This document shows, one piece after another, positions 42,646 to 52,638 of a stretch of 64,000 nt of DNA (its first letter is position 1; each line of letters opens with the position of its first letter). The position numbers and the translations under genes were made by a program. Origin of the DNA: Promicromonospora sp. AC04 (GTDB lineage Bacteria; Actinomycetota; Actinomycetes; Actinomycetales; Cellulomonadaceae); contig NZ_QBUG01000002.1 of NCBI RefSeq assembly GCF_003058225.1, positions 248,001 to 312,000 on the forward strand. The letters are read 5' to 3'. Below the pieces are notes generated by a model. The model did not search any database and was not told the DNA's origin. It saw nothing but the letters and a program-made list of their open reading frames with translations.

Positions 42646-44577
42646 ATGACGCACAGCACACACCGTCGGCGCGCCCTCGCGGGCAGCGCCGCCCTGGCAG
42701 TCGCACTGACGACGGTCGGCCTCGCAATCGGGCCGTCGGCGGCGGGCTACGGCGAGGCAGTGATCGAGCCCGTGGAGACCGACCTCGCGGGCAAGGCCTG
42801 GGTCACAGCCCACGCCACCAGCAACGACGCCGATGCGGGCCGCGCGCTGGACGACGACGAGGGCACCGCCTGGACGCCGTCGGACCGCACCGCGAGCGGC
42901 GCTCACGGGAAGCAGTCGCTCACCGTGGACCTCGGCGGCGCCTACGACGGGCTGCACAAGGTCGAGGTGGTCCTCGCGGACGCGGCGCCCGCGCGCTACG
43001 TCGTCGAGACCTCCACCGACCGGAAGCGCTGGGTGACCGTCGCCGACCACAACGACGGACGCAGCGGCGCCGCCGGCACCACCGCCCTTGTCGACAGCGA
43101 GGGAACCCGCTACCTGCGGGTCCGGTTCGCCGCGACGAACGCGGGCACGGGCGTCGCCGAGGTGCACGCGTACAACTACCTGCGCGAGGACCTGGTCCTC
43201 GGCGCCGACCTGTCCTACGCCGACCAGGAACGCGACCAGCCCTACTACCTCGACGCGGAGGCGGCCCTGGCCGGCGAGCCGGACCCCGGCCCGCACCTGC
43301 TCGACGTCGTCAAGGACCGCGGCATGGAGCACCTGCGCCTGCGCATCTGGAACGACCCGCGCGACGAGGGCACCGGCGTCGAGACGGACCCGGCGTACCA
43401 GGGCCCGGAGCGCTCGCTCACGGTGGCCCGCGAGGTCGTGGACCACGACATGAGCCTCGGCATCGACTTCCACTACGCCGACAGCTGGGCCGACCCGAGC
43501 AAGCAGCCCAAGCCGCGCGCCTGGGCCGAGCTGCCCTTCGACGAGCTGACCCAGGAGGTCCACGACTTCACCGCGGACTACCTGACGCAGCTGGCGGAGC
43601 AGGGCACCACCCCGGCGAAGGTCGCGGTGGGCAACGAGGTGATCAACGGCTTCCTGTACGGCAGCGAGGCGCAGATCATCGGCACCACAGCGCCGCAGTA
43701 CTTCGTGGACGAGGCCGACGTCTACCAGTCGCAGCCGGGCGGCGGCCTGCTCTGGGACTACTGGCGCAGCGAGGACCCCGCCGAGCAGCAGGCCTACACC
43801 GAGCAGTGGGACCGCTTCGCGACCCTCATGGCCTCCGGCATCAACGCCGTGCGCGAGGCGTCCCCGGAGTCCGAGGTCGAGATCCACGCGATCGTCGACA
43901 CGGGCCGCCTCGACAAGACCATGGAGTTCTGGACGCAGCTGCTCACCCGGCTCGAGGCCGCCGACGCCGCCCCGGACGTGCTCGCCCTGTCCTACTACCC
44001 TCAGTGGCACGGCAGCCCCGAGGACCTCGAGCACAACCTGTACACGATCGCGGAGGCCTTCCCGGAGTACGCGCTCGACGTCGCCGAGACGGCCTACCCC
44101 GCCGAGAGCTGGCCGCCCGGCGACCCGACGCCGCTGCCCAACTCGCCGTTCCCCGTGACCGTCCAGGGCCAGGCCGACGCGATCCAGCGGGTCTTCCAGG
44201 TCGCCAACGACGTGCCCGGCAACCGGGTGCAGGGCGTGCTGGTCTGGGAGCCCGCGAACTGGCAGCCCATGTTCACCTGGGTCGAGACCGATGCAGGCTG
44301 GTTCCCCGAGGCCAACGCGTCGCTCGACGTCTACCGCGACAGCGACGTCACGCATGTCCTGGAGGACTCCGTGCACGTGGTCACCGAGGTGGACGACGAC
44401 GTCCGGCTGCCCCGGACCGTCGGCGTCCTGTCCCCCGGGGACGGCCTGGCGCGCACCCGCGTCGCCTGGCAGGACGTGCCCGACGACGCGACCGCGACCC
44501 CCGGCACGTTCACCGTCGACGGCACCACGAAGTACGGTCCGGTCACGGCGACGATCCACGTCGTACCGAACCGCTGA
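42646..44577 (+). CDS. Secreted arabinogalactan endo-beta-1,4-galactanase (GH53) with CBM and Ig-like domains
   Basis: The protein has 643 residues from ATG 42646 (AAGGAAG upstream). A signal peptide (residues 1 to about 34, RRR then ALAGSAALAVALTTVGL, ending PSAA) precedes an F5/8-type-C/CBM32-like domain (about 45-180). The GH53 barrel follows, with the acid/base Glu in VAVGNEVINGF and the nucleophile Glu in LDVAETAYPA. A C-terminal Ig-like domain (LPRTVGVLSPGD...FTVDGTTKYG) ends the protein. It should cleave beta-1,4-galactan of pectin outside the cell. The next genes are a GH42 beta-galactosidase and galactokinase, which complete the route to galactose-1-phosphate. Confidence 0.92.
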   Translation: MTHSTHRRRALAGSAALAVALTTVGLAIGPSAAGYGEAVIEPVETDLAGKAWVTAHATSNDADAGRALDDDEGTAWTPSDRTASGAHGKQSLTVDLGGAYDGLHKVEVVLADAAPARYVVETSTDRKRWVTVADHNDGRSGAAGTTALVDSEGTRYLRVRFAATNAGTGVAEVHAYNYLREDLVLGADLSYADQERDQPYYLDAEAALAGEPDPGPHLLDVVKDRGMEHLRLRIWNDPRDEGTGVETDPAYQGPERSLTVAREVVDHDMSLGIDFHYADSWADPSKQPKPRAWAELPFDELTQEVHDFTADYLTQLAEQGTTPAKVAVGNEVINGFLYGSEAQIIGTTAPQYFVDEADVYQSQPGGGLLWDYWRSEDPAEQQAYTEQWDRFATLMASGINAVREASPESEVEIHAIVDTGRLDKTMEFWTQLLTRLEAADAAPDVLALSYYPQWHGSPEDLEHNLYTIAEAFPEYALDVAETAYPAESWPPGDPTPLPNSPFPVTVQGQADAIQRVFQVANDVPGNRVQGVLVWEPANWQPMFTWVETDAGWFPEANASLDVYRDSDVTHVLEDSVHVVTEVDDDVRLPRTVGVLSPGDGLARTRVAWQDVPDDATATPGTFTVDGTTKYGPVTATIHVVPNR

Positions 44578-44580
44578 CCC

Positions 44581-44655
44581 GAGCTTGGTTGTGGGCGCGA
44601 TCGTTGAGCCTGAAGCGGGCACGCAGTCACAACGATCACGCCCACAACCAAGCTC
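44581..44655. repeat. 75-bp hairpin with 26-bp arms
   Basis: The left arm, GAGCTTGGTTGTGGGCGCGA (first 20 of 26 bases), at 44581-44606 pairs with 44630-44655; 25 of 26 positions match and the loop is 23 nt. It starts 4 bp after the galactanase stop. A probable terminator or mRNA 3'-end stabiliser between galactanase and beta-galactosidase. Confidence 0.9.
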
Positions 44656-44690
44656 TTGAGTTCCACAGATACACCTGAGAGAGGACCCTC

Positions 44691-46778
44691 ATGTCTGAGA
44701 CCCCGAGCTTTGTGCCCGGACCGCAGTTCGACGGCTGGCTCACCGGCGTCGAGCAGATCAGCTACGGCGGCGACTACAACCCGGAGCAGTGGCCCGAGGA
44801 GGTCTGGGCGGAGGACGTCCGGCTGATGAACGAGGCGGGTGTGAACCTCGTCAGCCTCGGCATCTTCAGCTGGGCGCTGCTGGAGCCGCGCGAGGGCGAG
44901 TTCGACTTCGGCTGGCTGGACCGCATCATCGGCCTGCTGCACGAGGGCGGGATCCGGATCCTGCTCGCCACGCCGACGGCGGCCCCGCCCGCCTGGCTGT
45001 TCGCGGCCCACCCGGACGCGCGGGTGGTCGACCGGGACGGCACACCCATGGGCCCCGGCTCCCGCGGGCTCATGGCGCCGACCGCGCCGGCGTACCGGTC
45101 CGCGGCCCTGCGCATCAGCACCGAGCTGGCCGAGCGGTACGGCAAGCACCCGGCCGTGGCGGGGTGGCACGTGCACAACGAGTACGGCGCGCCGGTGTCG
45201 CTCGACTACTCGGTCCACGCCCAGCGCGCGTTCCGGCTGTGGCTGCGCGAGCGGTACGGCTCGCTCGACGGGCTGAACGCCGCCTGGGGCACGGCGTTCT
45301 GGGGCCAGGTCTACGGCGACTGGGAGCACGTGCAGGTGCCGGCCGCCGCGCCGACGTCGGTCAACCCGGCGCAGCAGCTCGACTTCGCGCGGTTCTCCGA
45401 CGCCGCCCTGCGCGCCTGCTTCGTCGCGGAGCGCGACGCGATCCGCGAACACTCCGCGGCGCCGGTGACCACCAACTTCATGGCCGCGAGCTGCCCGTCC
45501 ACGGACCTGTTCGCGTGGGGCAAGGAGGTCGACGTCGTCTCGAACGACCACTACCTCTGGGCGGCGAACCCGCGAGCACACGTGGGGCTCGCGCTGGCCG
45601 CCGACCTCACTCGGTCCGTAGCGGGCGGCAAGCCGTGGCTCCTGCTGGAGCACTCGACGTCGGCGGTAAACTGGCAGCCGCGCAACGTCGCCAAGCGGCC
45701 CGGGGAGCTCGCCCGCAACTCGTTCTCGCACCTGGGCCGCGGCGCGGACGCCATCATGTTCTTCCAGTGGCGCGCCTCCCGGTCCGGCGCGGAGAAGTTC
45801 CACTCCGCGATGCTGCCGCACGCCGGCACGGGCTCGCGGGTCTGGCGCGAGGTCGCCGAGCTGGGCGCGAACCTCGGGCGGCTGACCGAGCTGCGCGGCT
45901 CCCGCGTGCACGCCGACGTCGCCCTGGTGTGGGACTACGAGTCGTTCTGGGCGCAGGACCTCGAGCACCGGCCCAGCGAGGGCACAAGCCACCGGGAGCG
46001 CATCGACACCTACTACGACCGGCTCTGGCGGGACGGCCACACCGTCGACCTGGTCCGGCCGGGCCAGGACCTGTCGGGGTACAAGCTGGTGGTCGCCCCG
46101 GCGTCGTACCTGCTCACGGCAGACGACGCCGCGAACCTCACCGCCTACGTCGAGGCCGGTGGCACGCTGCTGGTGAGCTACTTCAGCGGAATAGTCGACG
46201 AGCACGACGCCGTGCACCCGGGTGGGTTCATGGCTCCCCTGCGCGACGCGCTGGGCGTGTGGGTCGAGGAGTTCCTGCCGCTGCGCGAGGAGGAGTCCCT
46301 CACCGTCGCGTACCGGGCGGGGGCGGCGGGAGCTGGTGCGACGAGCACCAGCACCAACGAGCTCACCGGCACGGTCTGGGCCGACGACCTGGTCCTCGCG
46401 GGCGCCGAGCCCGTCGGCACCTACGCCGACGGCCCCAAGCCGGGCGGCGCCGCGATCACCCGGCACCGCCACGGCGCGGGCACGGGCTGGTACGTGTCGA
46501 CCAACCTGGACGTCGACGCCCTGGCCACGGTCATGGCCGACGTGTACGCGGGCGCGGGCCTGGCGCCGTCGGGCACCGTGGAGGGGCTGGAGGTGGTGCG
46601 CCGGCGCGGCTCGTCCGCAGCCGGGGCCGCCGAGTACGTGATCGCGATCAACCACAGCGACGACGACGCGAAACTGCCCCTGGACGCGCCGGCCACCGAC
46701 CTGCTCACCGGGGACGCCGTCGCGGGCGACGCGGACGTGCCCGCAGGCGCCGTCCGCGTGCTGCGCCAGGACGCCTGA
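44691..46778 (+). CDS. Beta-galactosidase, GH42 family
   Basis: The protein has 695 residues from ATG 44691, preceded by GAGAGAGGA. There is no signal peptide, so it acts in the cytoplasm on imported galacto-oligosaccharides. Family motifs: YGGDYNPEQWPEEVW near the N-terminus, acid/base Glu in GWHVHNEYGAP, and nucleophile Glu in LLLEHSTSAVNWQP. The trimerisation and C-terminal beta domains are present in full length. It lies between the GH53 galactanase and galactokinase genes. Confidence 0.94.
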   Translation: MSETPSFVPGPQFDGWLTGVEQISYGGDYNPEQWPEEVWAEDVRLMNEAGVNLVSLGIFSWALLEPREGEFDFGWLDRIIGLLHEGGIRILLATPTAAPPAWLFAAHPDARVVDRDGTPMGPGSRGLMAPTAPAYRSAALRISTELAERYGKHPAVAGWHVHNEYGAPVSLDYSVHAQRAFRLWLRERYGSLDGLNAAWGTAFWGQVYGDWEHVQVPAAAPTSVNPAQQLDFARFSDAALRACFVAERDAIREHSAAPVTTNFMAASCPSTDLFAWGKEVDVVSNDHYLWAANPRAHVGLALAADLTRSVAGGKPWLLLEHSTSAVNWQPRNVAKRPGELARNSFSHLGRGADAIMFFQWRASRSGAEKFHSAMLPHAGTGSRVWREVAELGANLGRLTELRGSRVHADVALVWDYESFWAQDLEHRPSEGTSHRERIDTYYDRLWRDGHTVDLVRPGQDLSGYKLVVAPASYLLTADDAANLTAYVEAGGTLLVSYFSGIVDEHDAVHPGGFMAPLRDALGVWVEEFLPLREEESLTVAYRAGAAGAGATSTSTNELTGTVWADDLVLAGAEPVGTYADGPKPGGAAITRHRHGAGTGWYVSTNLDVDALATVMADVYAGAGLAPSGTVEGLEVVRRRGSSAAGAAEYVIAINHSDDDAKLPLDAPATDLLTGDAVAGDADVPAGAVRVLRQDA

Positions 46779-46798
46779 CGCCGCACGCCGCAGCACGA

Positions 46799-46849
46799 GC
46801 GCGCCGGACCCGCGGTCTCGCTGCCTGACCCGCTGCGGGTCCGGCGCGC
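46799..46849. repeat. Perfect 15-bp inverted repeat between beta-galactosidase and galactokinase
   Basis: GCGCGCCGGACCCGC (46799-46813) pairs exactly with 46835-46849 around a 21-nt loop. It would separate galK from the upstream transcript, and a possible galK -10 (AATAAT, 46859-46864) follows directly. Confidence 0.85.
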
Positions 46850-46871
46850 AGAGAGGGCAATAATCAGTTCC

Positions 46872-48104
<1,233 letters not shown>

Positions 48105-48128
48105 CCCCATCCCGCCGAAGTAGAACCA

Positions 48129-48204
48129 GGGCGAGACAGAACTTTGGCGAGGTAGAACCGCGGCGATTGCCAGGGTTCTATCTCGCCAGAGTTCTATCTC
48201 GCCC
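48129..48204. repeat. Hairpin with 31-bp arms built from repeated GGCGAG/TAGAAC words
   Basis: The left arm 48129-48159 and right arm 48174-48204 pair at 28 of 31 positions; two of the three differences would be G-U pairs in RNA. Each arm contains two copies of a unit like GGCGAGRYAGAAC, and further copies (GTAGAACC) extend on both sides from about 48117 to 48230. It sits between the convergent galK and exonuclease III genes. Confidence 0.88.
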
Positions 48205-48264
48205 TACTTCGCCGCGGTTCTACTCCGAGCGTGCGAGAGTGCGGGTGGGCGGGCGAGTGGCGGG

Positions 48265-49089
48265 CTACAGCTCGTACGTGGCTACCACCGGGGCGTGGTC
48301 GCTCCAGCGCTCGGCGTAGGTCGGCGCGCGGTCGACCTCGACCTTGCGGCACGCGTCCGCGAGCGCCTCGTTCGCGAGCTGGTAGTCGATGCGCCAGCCG
48401 GAGTCGTTGTCGAAGGCCTGGCCGCGCCACGACCACCACGTGTACGGCCCGGGCCCGTCGCCGGCGTGCTTGCGGCCGAGGTCGGTCCACCCGTGCTCGT
48501 CGAGCCAGCGCGTCACGTAGGCACGCTCCTCGGGGAGGAAGCCGGCACTCTTCAGGTTGCCCTTCCAGTTCTTCATGTCCACGTTGTGGTGGGCGATGTT
48601 GAGGTCGCCGGCCACGACCGCGGGGGCCTGCGCCGTGGAGAGCTCGGCGAGGCGCGCCGTGACCTTCTCCAGGTACGCGTACTTGGCCACCATCGTGTGT
48701 TCCTCGCCGGGCCTGGTGGAACCGGAGTGCAGGTAGGTGGAGACGGCGGTGAGCGTGCCGCCGTCGGGCAGCTGGACGTCGGCCTCGACCCAGCGGCCGG
48801 TGTCGGTGTCCGGCTCCGGGGCGCCATCGGGCCCATGGGCCGCGAGACCCGTGCGGACCTCGCCGAGCGGCAGGCGGGACGCGACGAGCACCCCGGCGCG
48901 GCCCTTGACCTCGCTCTCCGCGTGCGCCACGTGCCACCCGTCGAGCAGCTCGCGGGCGATCTTGTCGGGGGCACGCACCTCCTGCAGCAGCAGCACGTCC
49001 GGTGTGCGGGTGGCGATCCAGGAGTCCATCCCGCGGCGGACGGCGGCGCGGATCCCGTTGACATTGGCTGTGGCGACGATCAGGGGCAC
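48265..49089 (-). CDS. xthA: Exodeoxyribonuclease III (AP endonuclease)
   Basis: The protein has 274 residues from GTG 49089; TAGGCT lies 6 nt upstream, suggesting a leaderless mRNA. The EEP-superfamily motifs are in order: ATANVNGIRAA, LLLQEVRAP, STYLHSGS, GDLNIAHHNVDMKNWKGN, GWRIDYQLAN and SDHAPV. It should repair abasic sites and 3' blocks. It is at the end of a minus-strand run with the VOC gene. Confidence 0.94.
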   Translation of the reverse strand: MPLIVATANVNGIRAAVRRGMDSWIATRTPDVLLLQEVRAPDKIARELLDGWHVAHAESEVKGRAGVLVASRLPLGEVRTGLAAHGPDGAPEPDTDTGRWVEADVQLPDGGTLTAVSTYLHSGSTRPGEEHTMVAKYAYLEKVTARLAELSTAQAPAVVAGDLNIAHHNVDMKNWKGNLKSAGFLPEERAYVTRWLDEHGWTDLGRKHAGDGPGPYTWWSWRGQAFDNDSGWRIDYQLANEALADACRKVEVDRAPTYAERWSDHAPVVATYEL

Positions 49090-49128
49090 CGGGGAAGCCT
49101 ACTTGCCGCCTCTGACAGTCCCCTTCTG

Positions 49129-49177
49129 CCCAGTGATGCGGCCCGTGGACGTCGGAGTCCCGCGCCGAATCACTGGG
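49129..49177. repeat. 14-bp inverted repeat between VOC gene and xthA
   Basis: CCCAGTGATGCGGC (49129-49142) pairs with 49164-49177 at 13 of 14 positions. It lies between the VOC stop and the xthA promoter, so it is likely a terminator of the VOC transcript. Confidence 0.7.
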
Positions 49178-49205
49178 TAGGAGCGGGCTGCGCACGCCCG
49201 CTCGC

Positions 49206-49688
49206 TCACGCCCCGTCGGGGGCCGCCTGCAGTGCGGCGACGTCGATCTTGCCCATGTTGAGCATCGCGTTCATCGTGGCGATCTGCGCGGGCGTCGAGT
49301 ACGTGCCCGAGAGCTCCTCCAGCTCTTTGGGGATCACCTGCCAGGACACCCCGAACTTGTCCTTGAGCCAGCCGCAGGCGCCGGGCTCGCCGCCGTCGGC
49401 GGTGAGAAGGTCCCAGTAGTGGTCGACCTCCTCCTGGCCCTCGACGGACAGGTAGAACGAGAACGCCTCGTTCAGCGTGAAGTGCGGGCCGGCGTTCAGC
49501 CCGGTGACGGGCAGGCCGGCCACCGTGAACTCCACGACGAAGTCCGCGCCCGGCTCGGCACCTGGCACGTCCTCCGGCGCCTTCATGACGTTGTCCACGG
49601 ACGAACCGGGGATGTGCTCGGCGTAGAACGCGGCGGCCTCGCCGGCCTTGTTGTTCCCGAACCAGAGATGCGCTCGAACGGTGACCAT
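49206..49688 (-). CDS. VOC-superfamily protein (PhnB / 3-demethylubiquinone methyltransferase-like)
   Basis: The protein has 160 residues from ATG 49688, with AGGAGG 5 nt upstream. The pattern (HLWFGNNKAGEAAAFYAEHI, FVVEFTVAGLPVTGLNAGP, SFYLSVEGQEEVDHYWDLL, GWLKDKFGVSWQVIPKEL) is that of the glyoxalase/PhnB-like family often annotated as 3-demethylubiquinone-9 3-methyltransferase. True activity is unknown; most members bind a metal or small molecule. Upstream bases 49689-49905 hold no gene. Confidence 0.88.
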   Translation of the reverse strand: MVTVRAHLWFGNNKAGEAAAFYAEHIPGSSVDNVMKAPEDVPGAEPGADFVVEFTVAGLPVTGLNAGPHFTLNEAFSFYLSVEGQEEVDHYWDLLTADGGEPGACGWLKDKFGVSWQVIPKELEELSGTYSTPAQIATMNAMLNMGKIDVAALQAAPDGA

Positions 49689-49905
49689 CGTGTCCTCCTG
49701 GGTGATCGAGGGGCGCCGGTGGCCCCGTCCCCTGGTCCGACCCGGTACCCGCCGAAAACTCATCGGCCGGAGCGGGTTGGCGGGAATCGGCCTTCGCGTG
49801 CCGGGCCTGCTCTGCTCCTCGTCCCACGGAGCGCCGAGGCGGTGGCTCGACCCATCCATGGCAGGCATCCAACCAGCCGCCGCTGTCCCTGCCAGCGAGA
49901 AGTGA

Positions 49906-49975
49906 CTTTCGTTCAGCATGCGCTTGCTCCGGGACTCCACGTGGTGTCCCGGAGCAAGCGCATGCTGAACGAGAG
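49906..49975. repeat. 70-bp near-perfect palindrome
   Basis: 26-bp perfect arms (49910-49935 and 49946-49971, starting CGTTCAGCATGCGC) flank the small palindrome CCACGTGG, with one mismatch in between, and extend outward with mostly paired bases to 49906-49975. It lies between folD and the VOC gene (both minus strand) in a 358-bp gap that otherwise holds nothing recognised. It could terminate the glyA-folD transcript. Confidence 0.92.
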
Positions 49976-50046
49976 CCAGTTGGCGGGCCGCTCGAAGCCG
50001 GCACGACGACGAAGAGGTGCCGGGCCGGAGCCGACCAAGAGTGGCG

Positions 50047-50931
50047 TCAGACGCCGAGCGCCCGCTCCGCCGACTCCACGACGTTCGCCAGGAGCATCGC
50101 CCGCGTCATCGGCCCGACGCCGCCCGGGTTGGGCGACACCCAGCCCGCGATCTCGGCGGCCTCGGGCGAGACGTCGCCCACGACGCGCGACTTGCCCGTC
50201 TCCGGATTGATCTCGCGGGAGACGCCGACGTCGATCAGCACGGCGCCCGGCTTGACCATCTCGCCGGACACGATGCCCTTGACGCCCGCGGCGGCCACGA
50301 CGACGTCGGCCCGCTTGACGAGGGCGGCGAGGTCCTGCGTGCCGGTGTGCGTCAGGGTGACCGTCGCGTTCACGGCGCGCCGCGTCAGCAGCAGGCCGAT
50401 CGGGCGGCCCACGGTGACGCCGCGGCCCAGGACCACTATCTCCTTGCCCGCGAGCTTGATCCCGTGCCGCTCCACGAGCTCGATGATGCCGCGCGGGGTG
50501 CAGGGCAGGGAGGAGGTGATCTCCTCGTTGACCCGCAGCACCAGGCGCCCCAGGTTCGTGGGGTGCAGGCCGTCGGCGTCCTTGTCGGGGTCGACGAGCT
50601 CGAGCACGCGGTTGGTGTCGATGCCCTTCGGCAGCGGCAGCTGCACGATGTACCCGGTGCAGGCCGGGTCCTCGTTCAGCCGGCGGACCGCTGCCTCGAT
50701 CTCCTCCTGCGTGGCGTCAGCCGGGAGGTCCTCCCGGATCGACGCGATGCCGACCTCGGCGCAGTCACGGTGCTTGCCCGCGACGTACCACTGCGAGCCC
50801 GGGTCCTCACCCACCAGGAGCGTCCCGAGCCCCGGCACGACGCCGCGCTCGCGCAGCGCGGCAACCCGCTCCGTCAGCTCCGCCTTGATGGCCCCAGCGG
50901 TAGCTTTCCCATCCAAGATCTGAGCAACCAT
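50047..50931 (-). CDS. folD: Methylenetetrahydrofolate dehydrogenase / methenyl-THF cyclohydrolase
   Basis: The protein has 294 residues from ATG 50931 (GAGAGGA upstream). Key motifs: [14 protein letters not shown] (catalytic Tyr and Lys), [16 protein letters not shown] (substrate Asp), [11 protein letters not shown], and the NADP loop [13 protein letters not shown]. It interconverts 5,10-methylene-THF and 10-formyl-THF in the cytoplasm. It lies after glyA on the same strand, so the ZTP riboswitch ahead of glyA may control both, although a hairpin lies between the two genes. Confidence 0.95.
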   Translation of the reverse strand: MVAQILDGKATAGAIKAELTERVAALRERGVVPGLGTLLVGEDPGSQWYVAGKHRDCAEVGIASIREDLPADATQEEIEAAVRRLNEDPACTGYIVQLPLPKGIDTNRVLELVDPDKDADGLHPTNLGRLVLRVNEEITSSLPCTPRGIIELVERHGIKLAGKEIVVLGRGVTVGRPIGLLLTRRAVNATVTLTHTGTQDLAALVKRADVVVAAAGVKGIVSGEMVKPGAVLIDVGVSREINPETGKSRVVGDVSPEAAEIAGWVSPNPGGVGPMTRAMLLANVVESAERALGV

Positions 50932-50947
50932 GTCGTCCTCTCTCGAT

Positions 50948-51002
50948 GAGTGCTGGATCTTCGCCCCGGCAGCGGCCGTTCAAGGGCGAAAACCCAGCAC
51001 TC
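50948..51002. repeat. Hairpin between glyA and folD
   Basis: Arms of 19 bp (GAGTGCTGGATCTTCGCCC at 50948-50966, partner at 50984-51002) with two mismatches and a 17-nt loop. Only 86 bp separate the two genes. It may cause partial termination or mark an mRNA processing point. Confidence 0.75.
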
Positions 51003-51017
51003 AACGTGGCGTTGTGG

Positions 51018-52298
51018 TCAGAGACCCGGGTAGAGGGGGAACTCGGCCGTCAGCTTTGCCACTCGGGCCGAGAGGGCGTCCACGTCCGTTGCCGCGCCGT
51101 CCTTCAGGGCCGTCGCGATGATGTCGGCGACCTCGGTGAACTCGGCGTCGCCGAACCCGCGCGTGGCGAGCGCCGGCGTGCCGATGCGCAGGCCCGAGGT
51201 GACACGCGGCGGCCGCGGGTCGAACGGGACGGCGTTGCGGTTCACGGTGATCCCGGCGTCGTGCAGGAGGTCCTCGGCCTGCTGGCCGTCGAGCTCCGAG
51301 TTGCGCAGGTCGACGAGCACCAGGTGCACGTCGGTGCCGCCCGTCAGCACGGACACGCCCTTGGCCGTCACGTCCGGCTCGGACAGCCGCTCGGCGATGA
51401 TCGACGCACCGCGGAGCGTGCGCTCCTGGCGGTCCTTGAACGTCTCGGTGGCGGCGAGCTTGAACGAGACCGCCTTGGCGGCGATCACGTGCATGAGCGG
51501 GCCGCCCTGCTGGCCCGGGAACACCGCGGAGTCGATCTTCTTGGCGAACTCCTCCTTGGCGAGGATGAAGCCGGAGCGCGGCCCGCCGATCGTCTTGTGC
51601 ACGGTCGAGGAGACGACGTCGGCGTGCGGCACCGGCGACGGGTGCAGCCCCGCCGCGACGAGCCCGGCGAAGTGCGCCATGTCGACCCACAGCTTGGCGC
51701 CGACCTCGTCCGCGACCTCACGGAACGCGGCGAAGTCAAGGTGCCGCGGGTAGGCGGACCAGCCCGCGATGATGACGTCGGGGCGGTGCTCGAGCGCCTT
51801 CTTGCGGACCTCGTCCATCTCGATGCGGTAGGTCTGCGGGTCCACGCCGTAGGCGCCGACGTCGTACAGCTTGCCGCTGAAGTTGATCCGCATGCCGTGC
51901 GTGAGGTGGCCGCCGTGGGCCAGCTCGAGGCCGAGGATCTTGTCGCCCGCGTTGATCAGGGCGTGCAGCACCGCGGCGTTGGCCTGGGCGCCGGAGTGCG
52001 GCTGGACGTTGGCGTGCTCGGCGCCGAACAGGTCCTTGGCACGGGAGATCGCGAGGTTCTCCGCGATGTCCACCTGCTCGCAGCCGCCGTAGTAGCGGCG
52101 GCCCGGGTAACCCTCGGCGTACTTGTTCGTCAGGACCGAGCCCTGGGCCTCCAGGACGGCGCGCGGCACGAAGTTCTCGGACGCGATCATCTCGAGAGTG
52201 TCGCGCTGGCGGGCCAGCTCTCCGTCCAGGACGGCGGCGATCTCGGGGTCGAGCTCGGCGAGCGGGGTGGAGAGCGGGTCGGGAGTCGATGCGCTCAT
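51018..52298 (-). CDS. glyA: Serine hydroxymethyltransferase
   Basis: The protein has 426 residues from ATG 52298; GAGGAG lies just upstream, which favours this start over ATG 52313. PLP-enzyme motifs: [44 protein letters not shown], and the PLP lysine in [14 protein letters not shown]. It converts serine and THF to glycine and methylene-THF. With folD (downstream) and purU (56.4 kb) it forms a one-carbon theme, and the ZTP riboswitch upstream fits that role. Confidence 0.96.
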   Translation of the reverse strand: MSASTPDPLSTPLAELDPEIAAVLDGELARQRDTLEMIASENFVPRAVLEAQGSVLTNKYAEGYPGRRYYGGCEQVDIAENLAISRAKDLFGAEHANVQPHSGAQANAAVLHALINAGDKILGLELAHGGHLTHGMRINFSGKLYDVGAYGVDPQTYRIEMDEVRKKALEHRPDVIIAGWSAYPRHLDFAAFREVADEVGAKLWVDMAHFAGLVAAGLHPSPVPHADVVSSTVHKTIGGPRSGFILAKEEFAKKIDSAVFPGQQGGPLMHVIAAKAVSFKLAATETFKDRQERTLRGASIIAERLSEPDVTAKGVSVLTGGTDVHLVLVDLRNSELDGQQAEDLLHDAGITVNRNAVPFDPRPPRVTSGLRIGTPALATRGFGDAEFTEVADIIATALKDGAATDVDALSARVAKLTAEFPLYPGL

Positions 52299-52399
52299 AG
52301 CTCCTCGATTCATGCGGGACGGGGAAATAGTCGGACGGCGGTGGATGGCACACGCACCGTGACATGTTGCCCGGGCGCACACCCTCCACGAGGTGACCC

Positions 52400-52480
52400 A
52401 GGGCCCAGGCGAACGACCCGTCGTCGGCATGACTCGTCGCTCCCCGGTGGTGATCCACCTGACGCCAGTCGCGACCCGAA
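52400..52480 (-). ncRNA. ZTP riboswitch (pfl RNA motif) upstream of glyA
   Basis: Reading the minus strand: GGGTCGCGACTGGCG (52477-52463), then the small hairpin GGTGG-ATCA-CCACC (52459-52446), CGGGGAGCGAC, and after about 20 nt the conserved CGCCTGGGC (52411-52403). These are the hallmark segments of the pfl motif, which binds ZMP/ZTP (AICAR ribotide) and turns on one-carbon genes when 10-formyl-THF is short. Its position in the glyA 5' leader, with folD next, fits the known regulon. The expression platform (terminator or ribosome-binding-site masking) is not obvious. Confidence 0.87.
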
Positions 52481-52638
52481 GATCGTAGCAGCGGCCGTCG
52501 CGGCCCGTGCCCGCATGCCCGGCAACCCTTGCCCGCGCAGCTACTTGTCGTGTCGCTATACACCACGAAGCCCGGAATTGCAGCGAAAGTACCTGAGACC
52601 CTTTCCCTATTCACCCGGACGTCGCTAATGTGCCGCTC

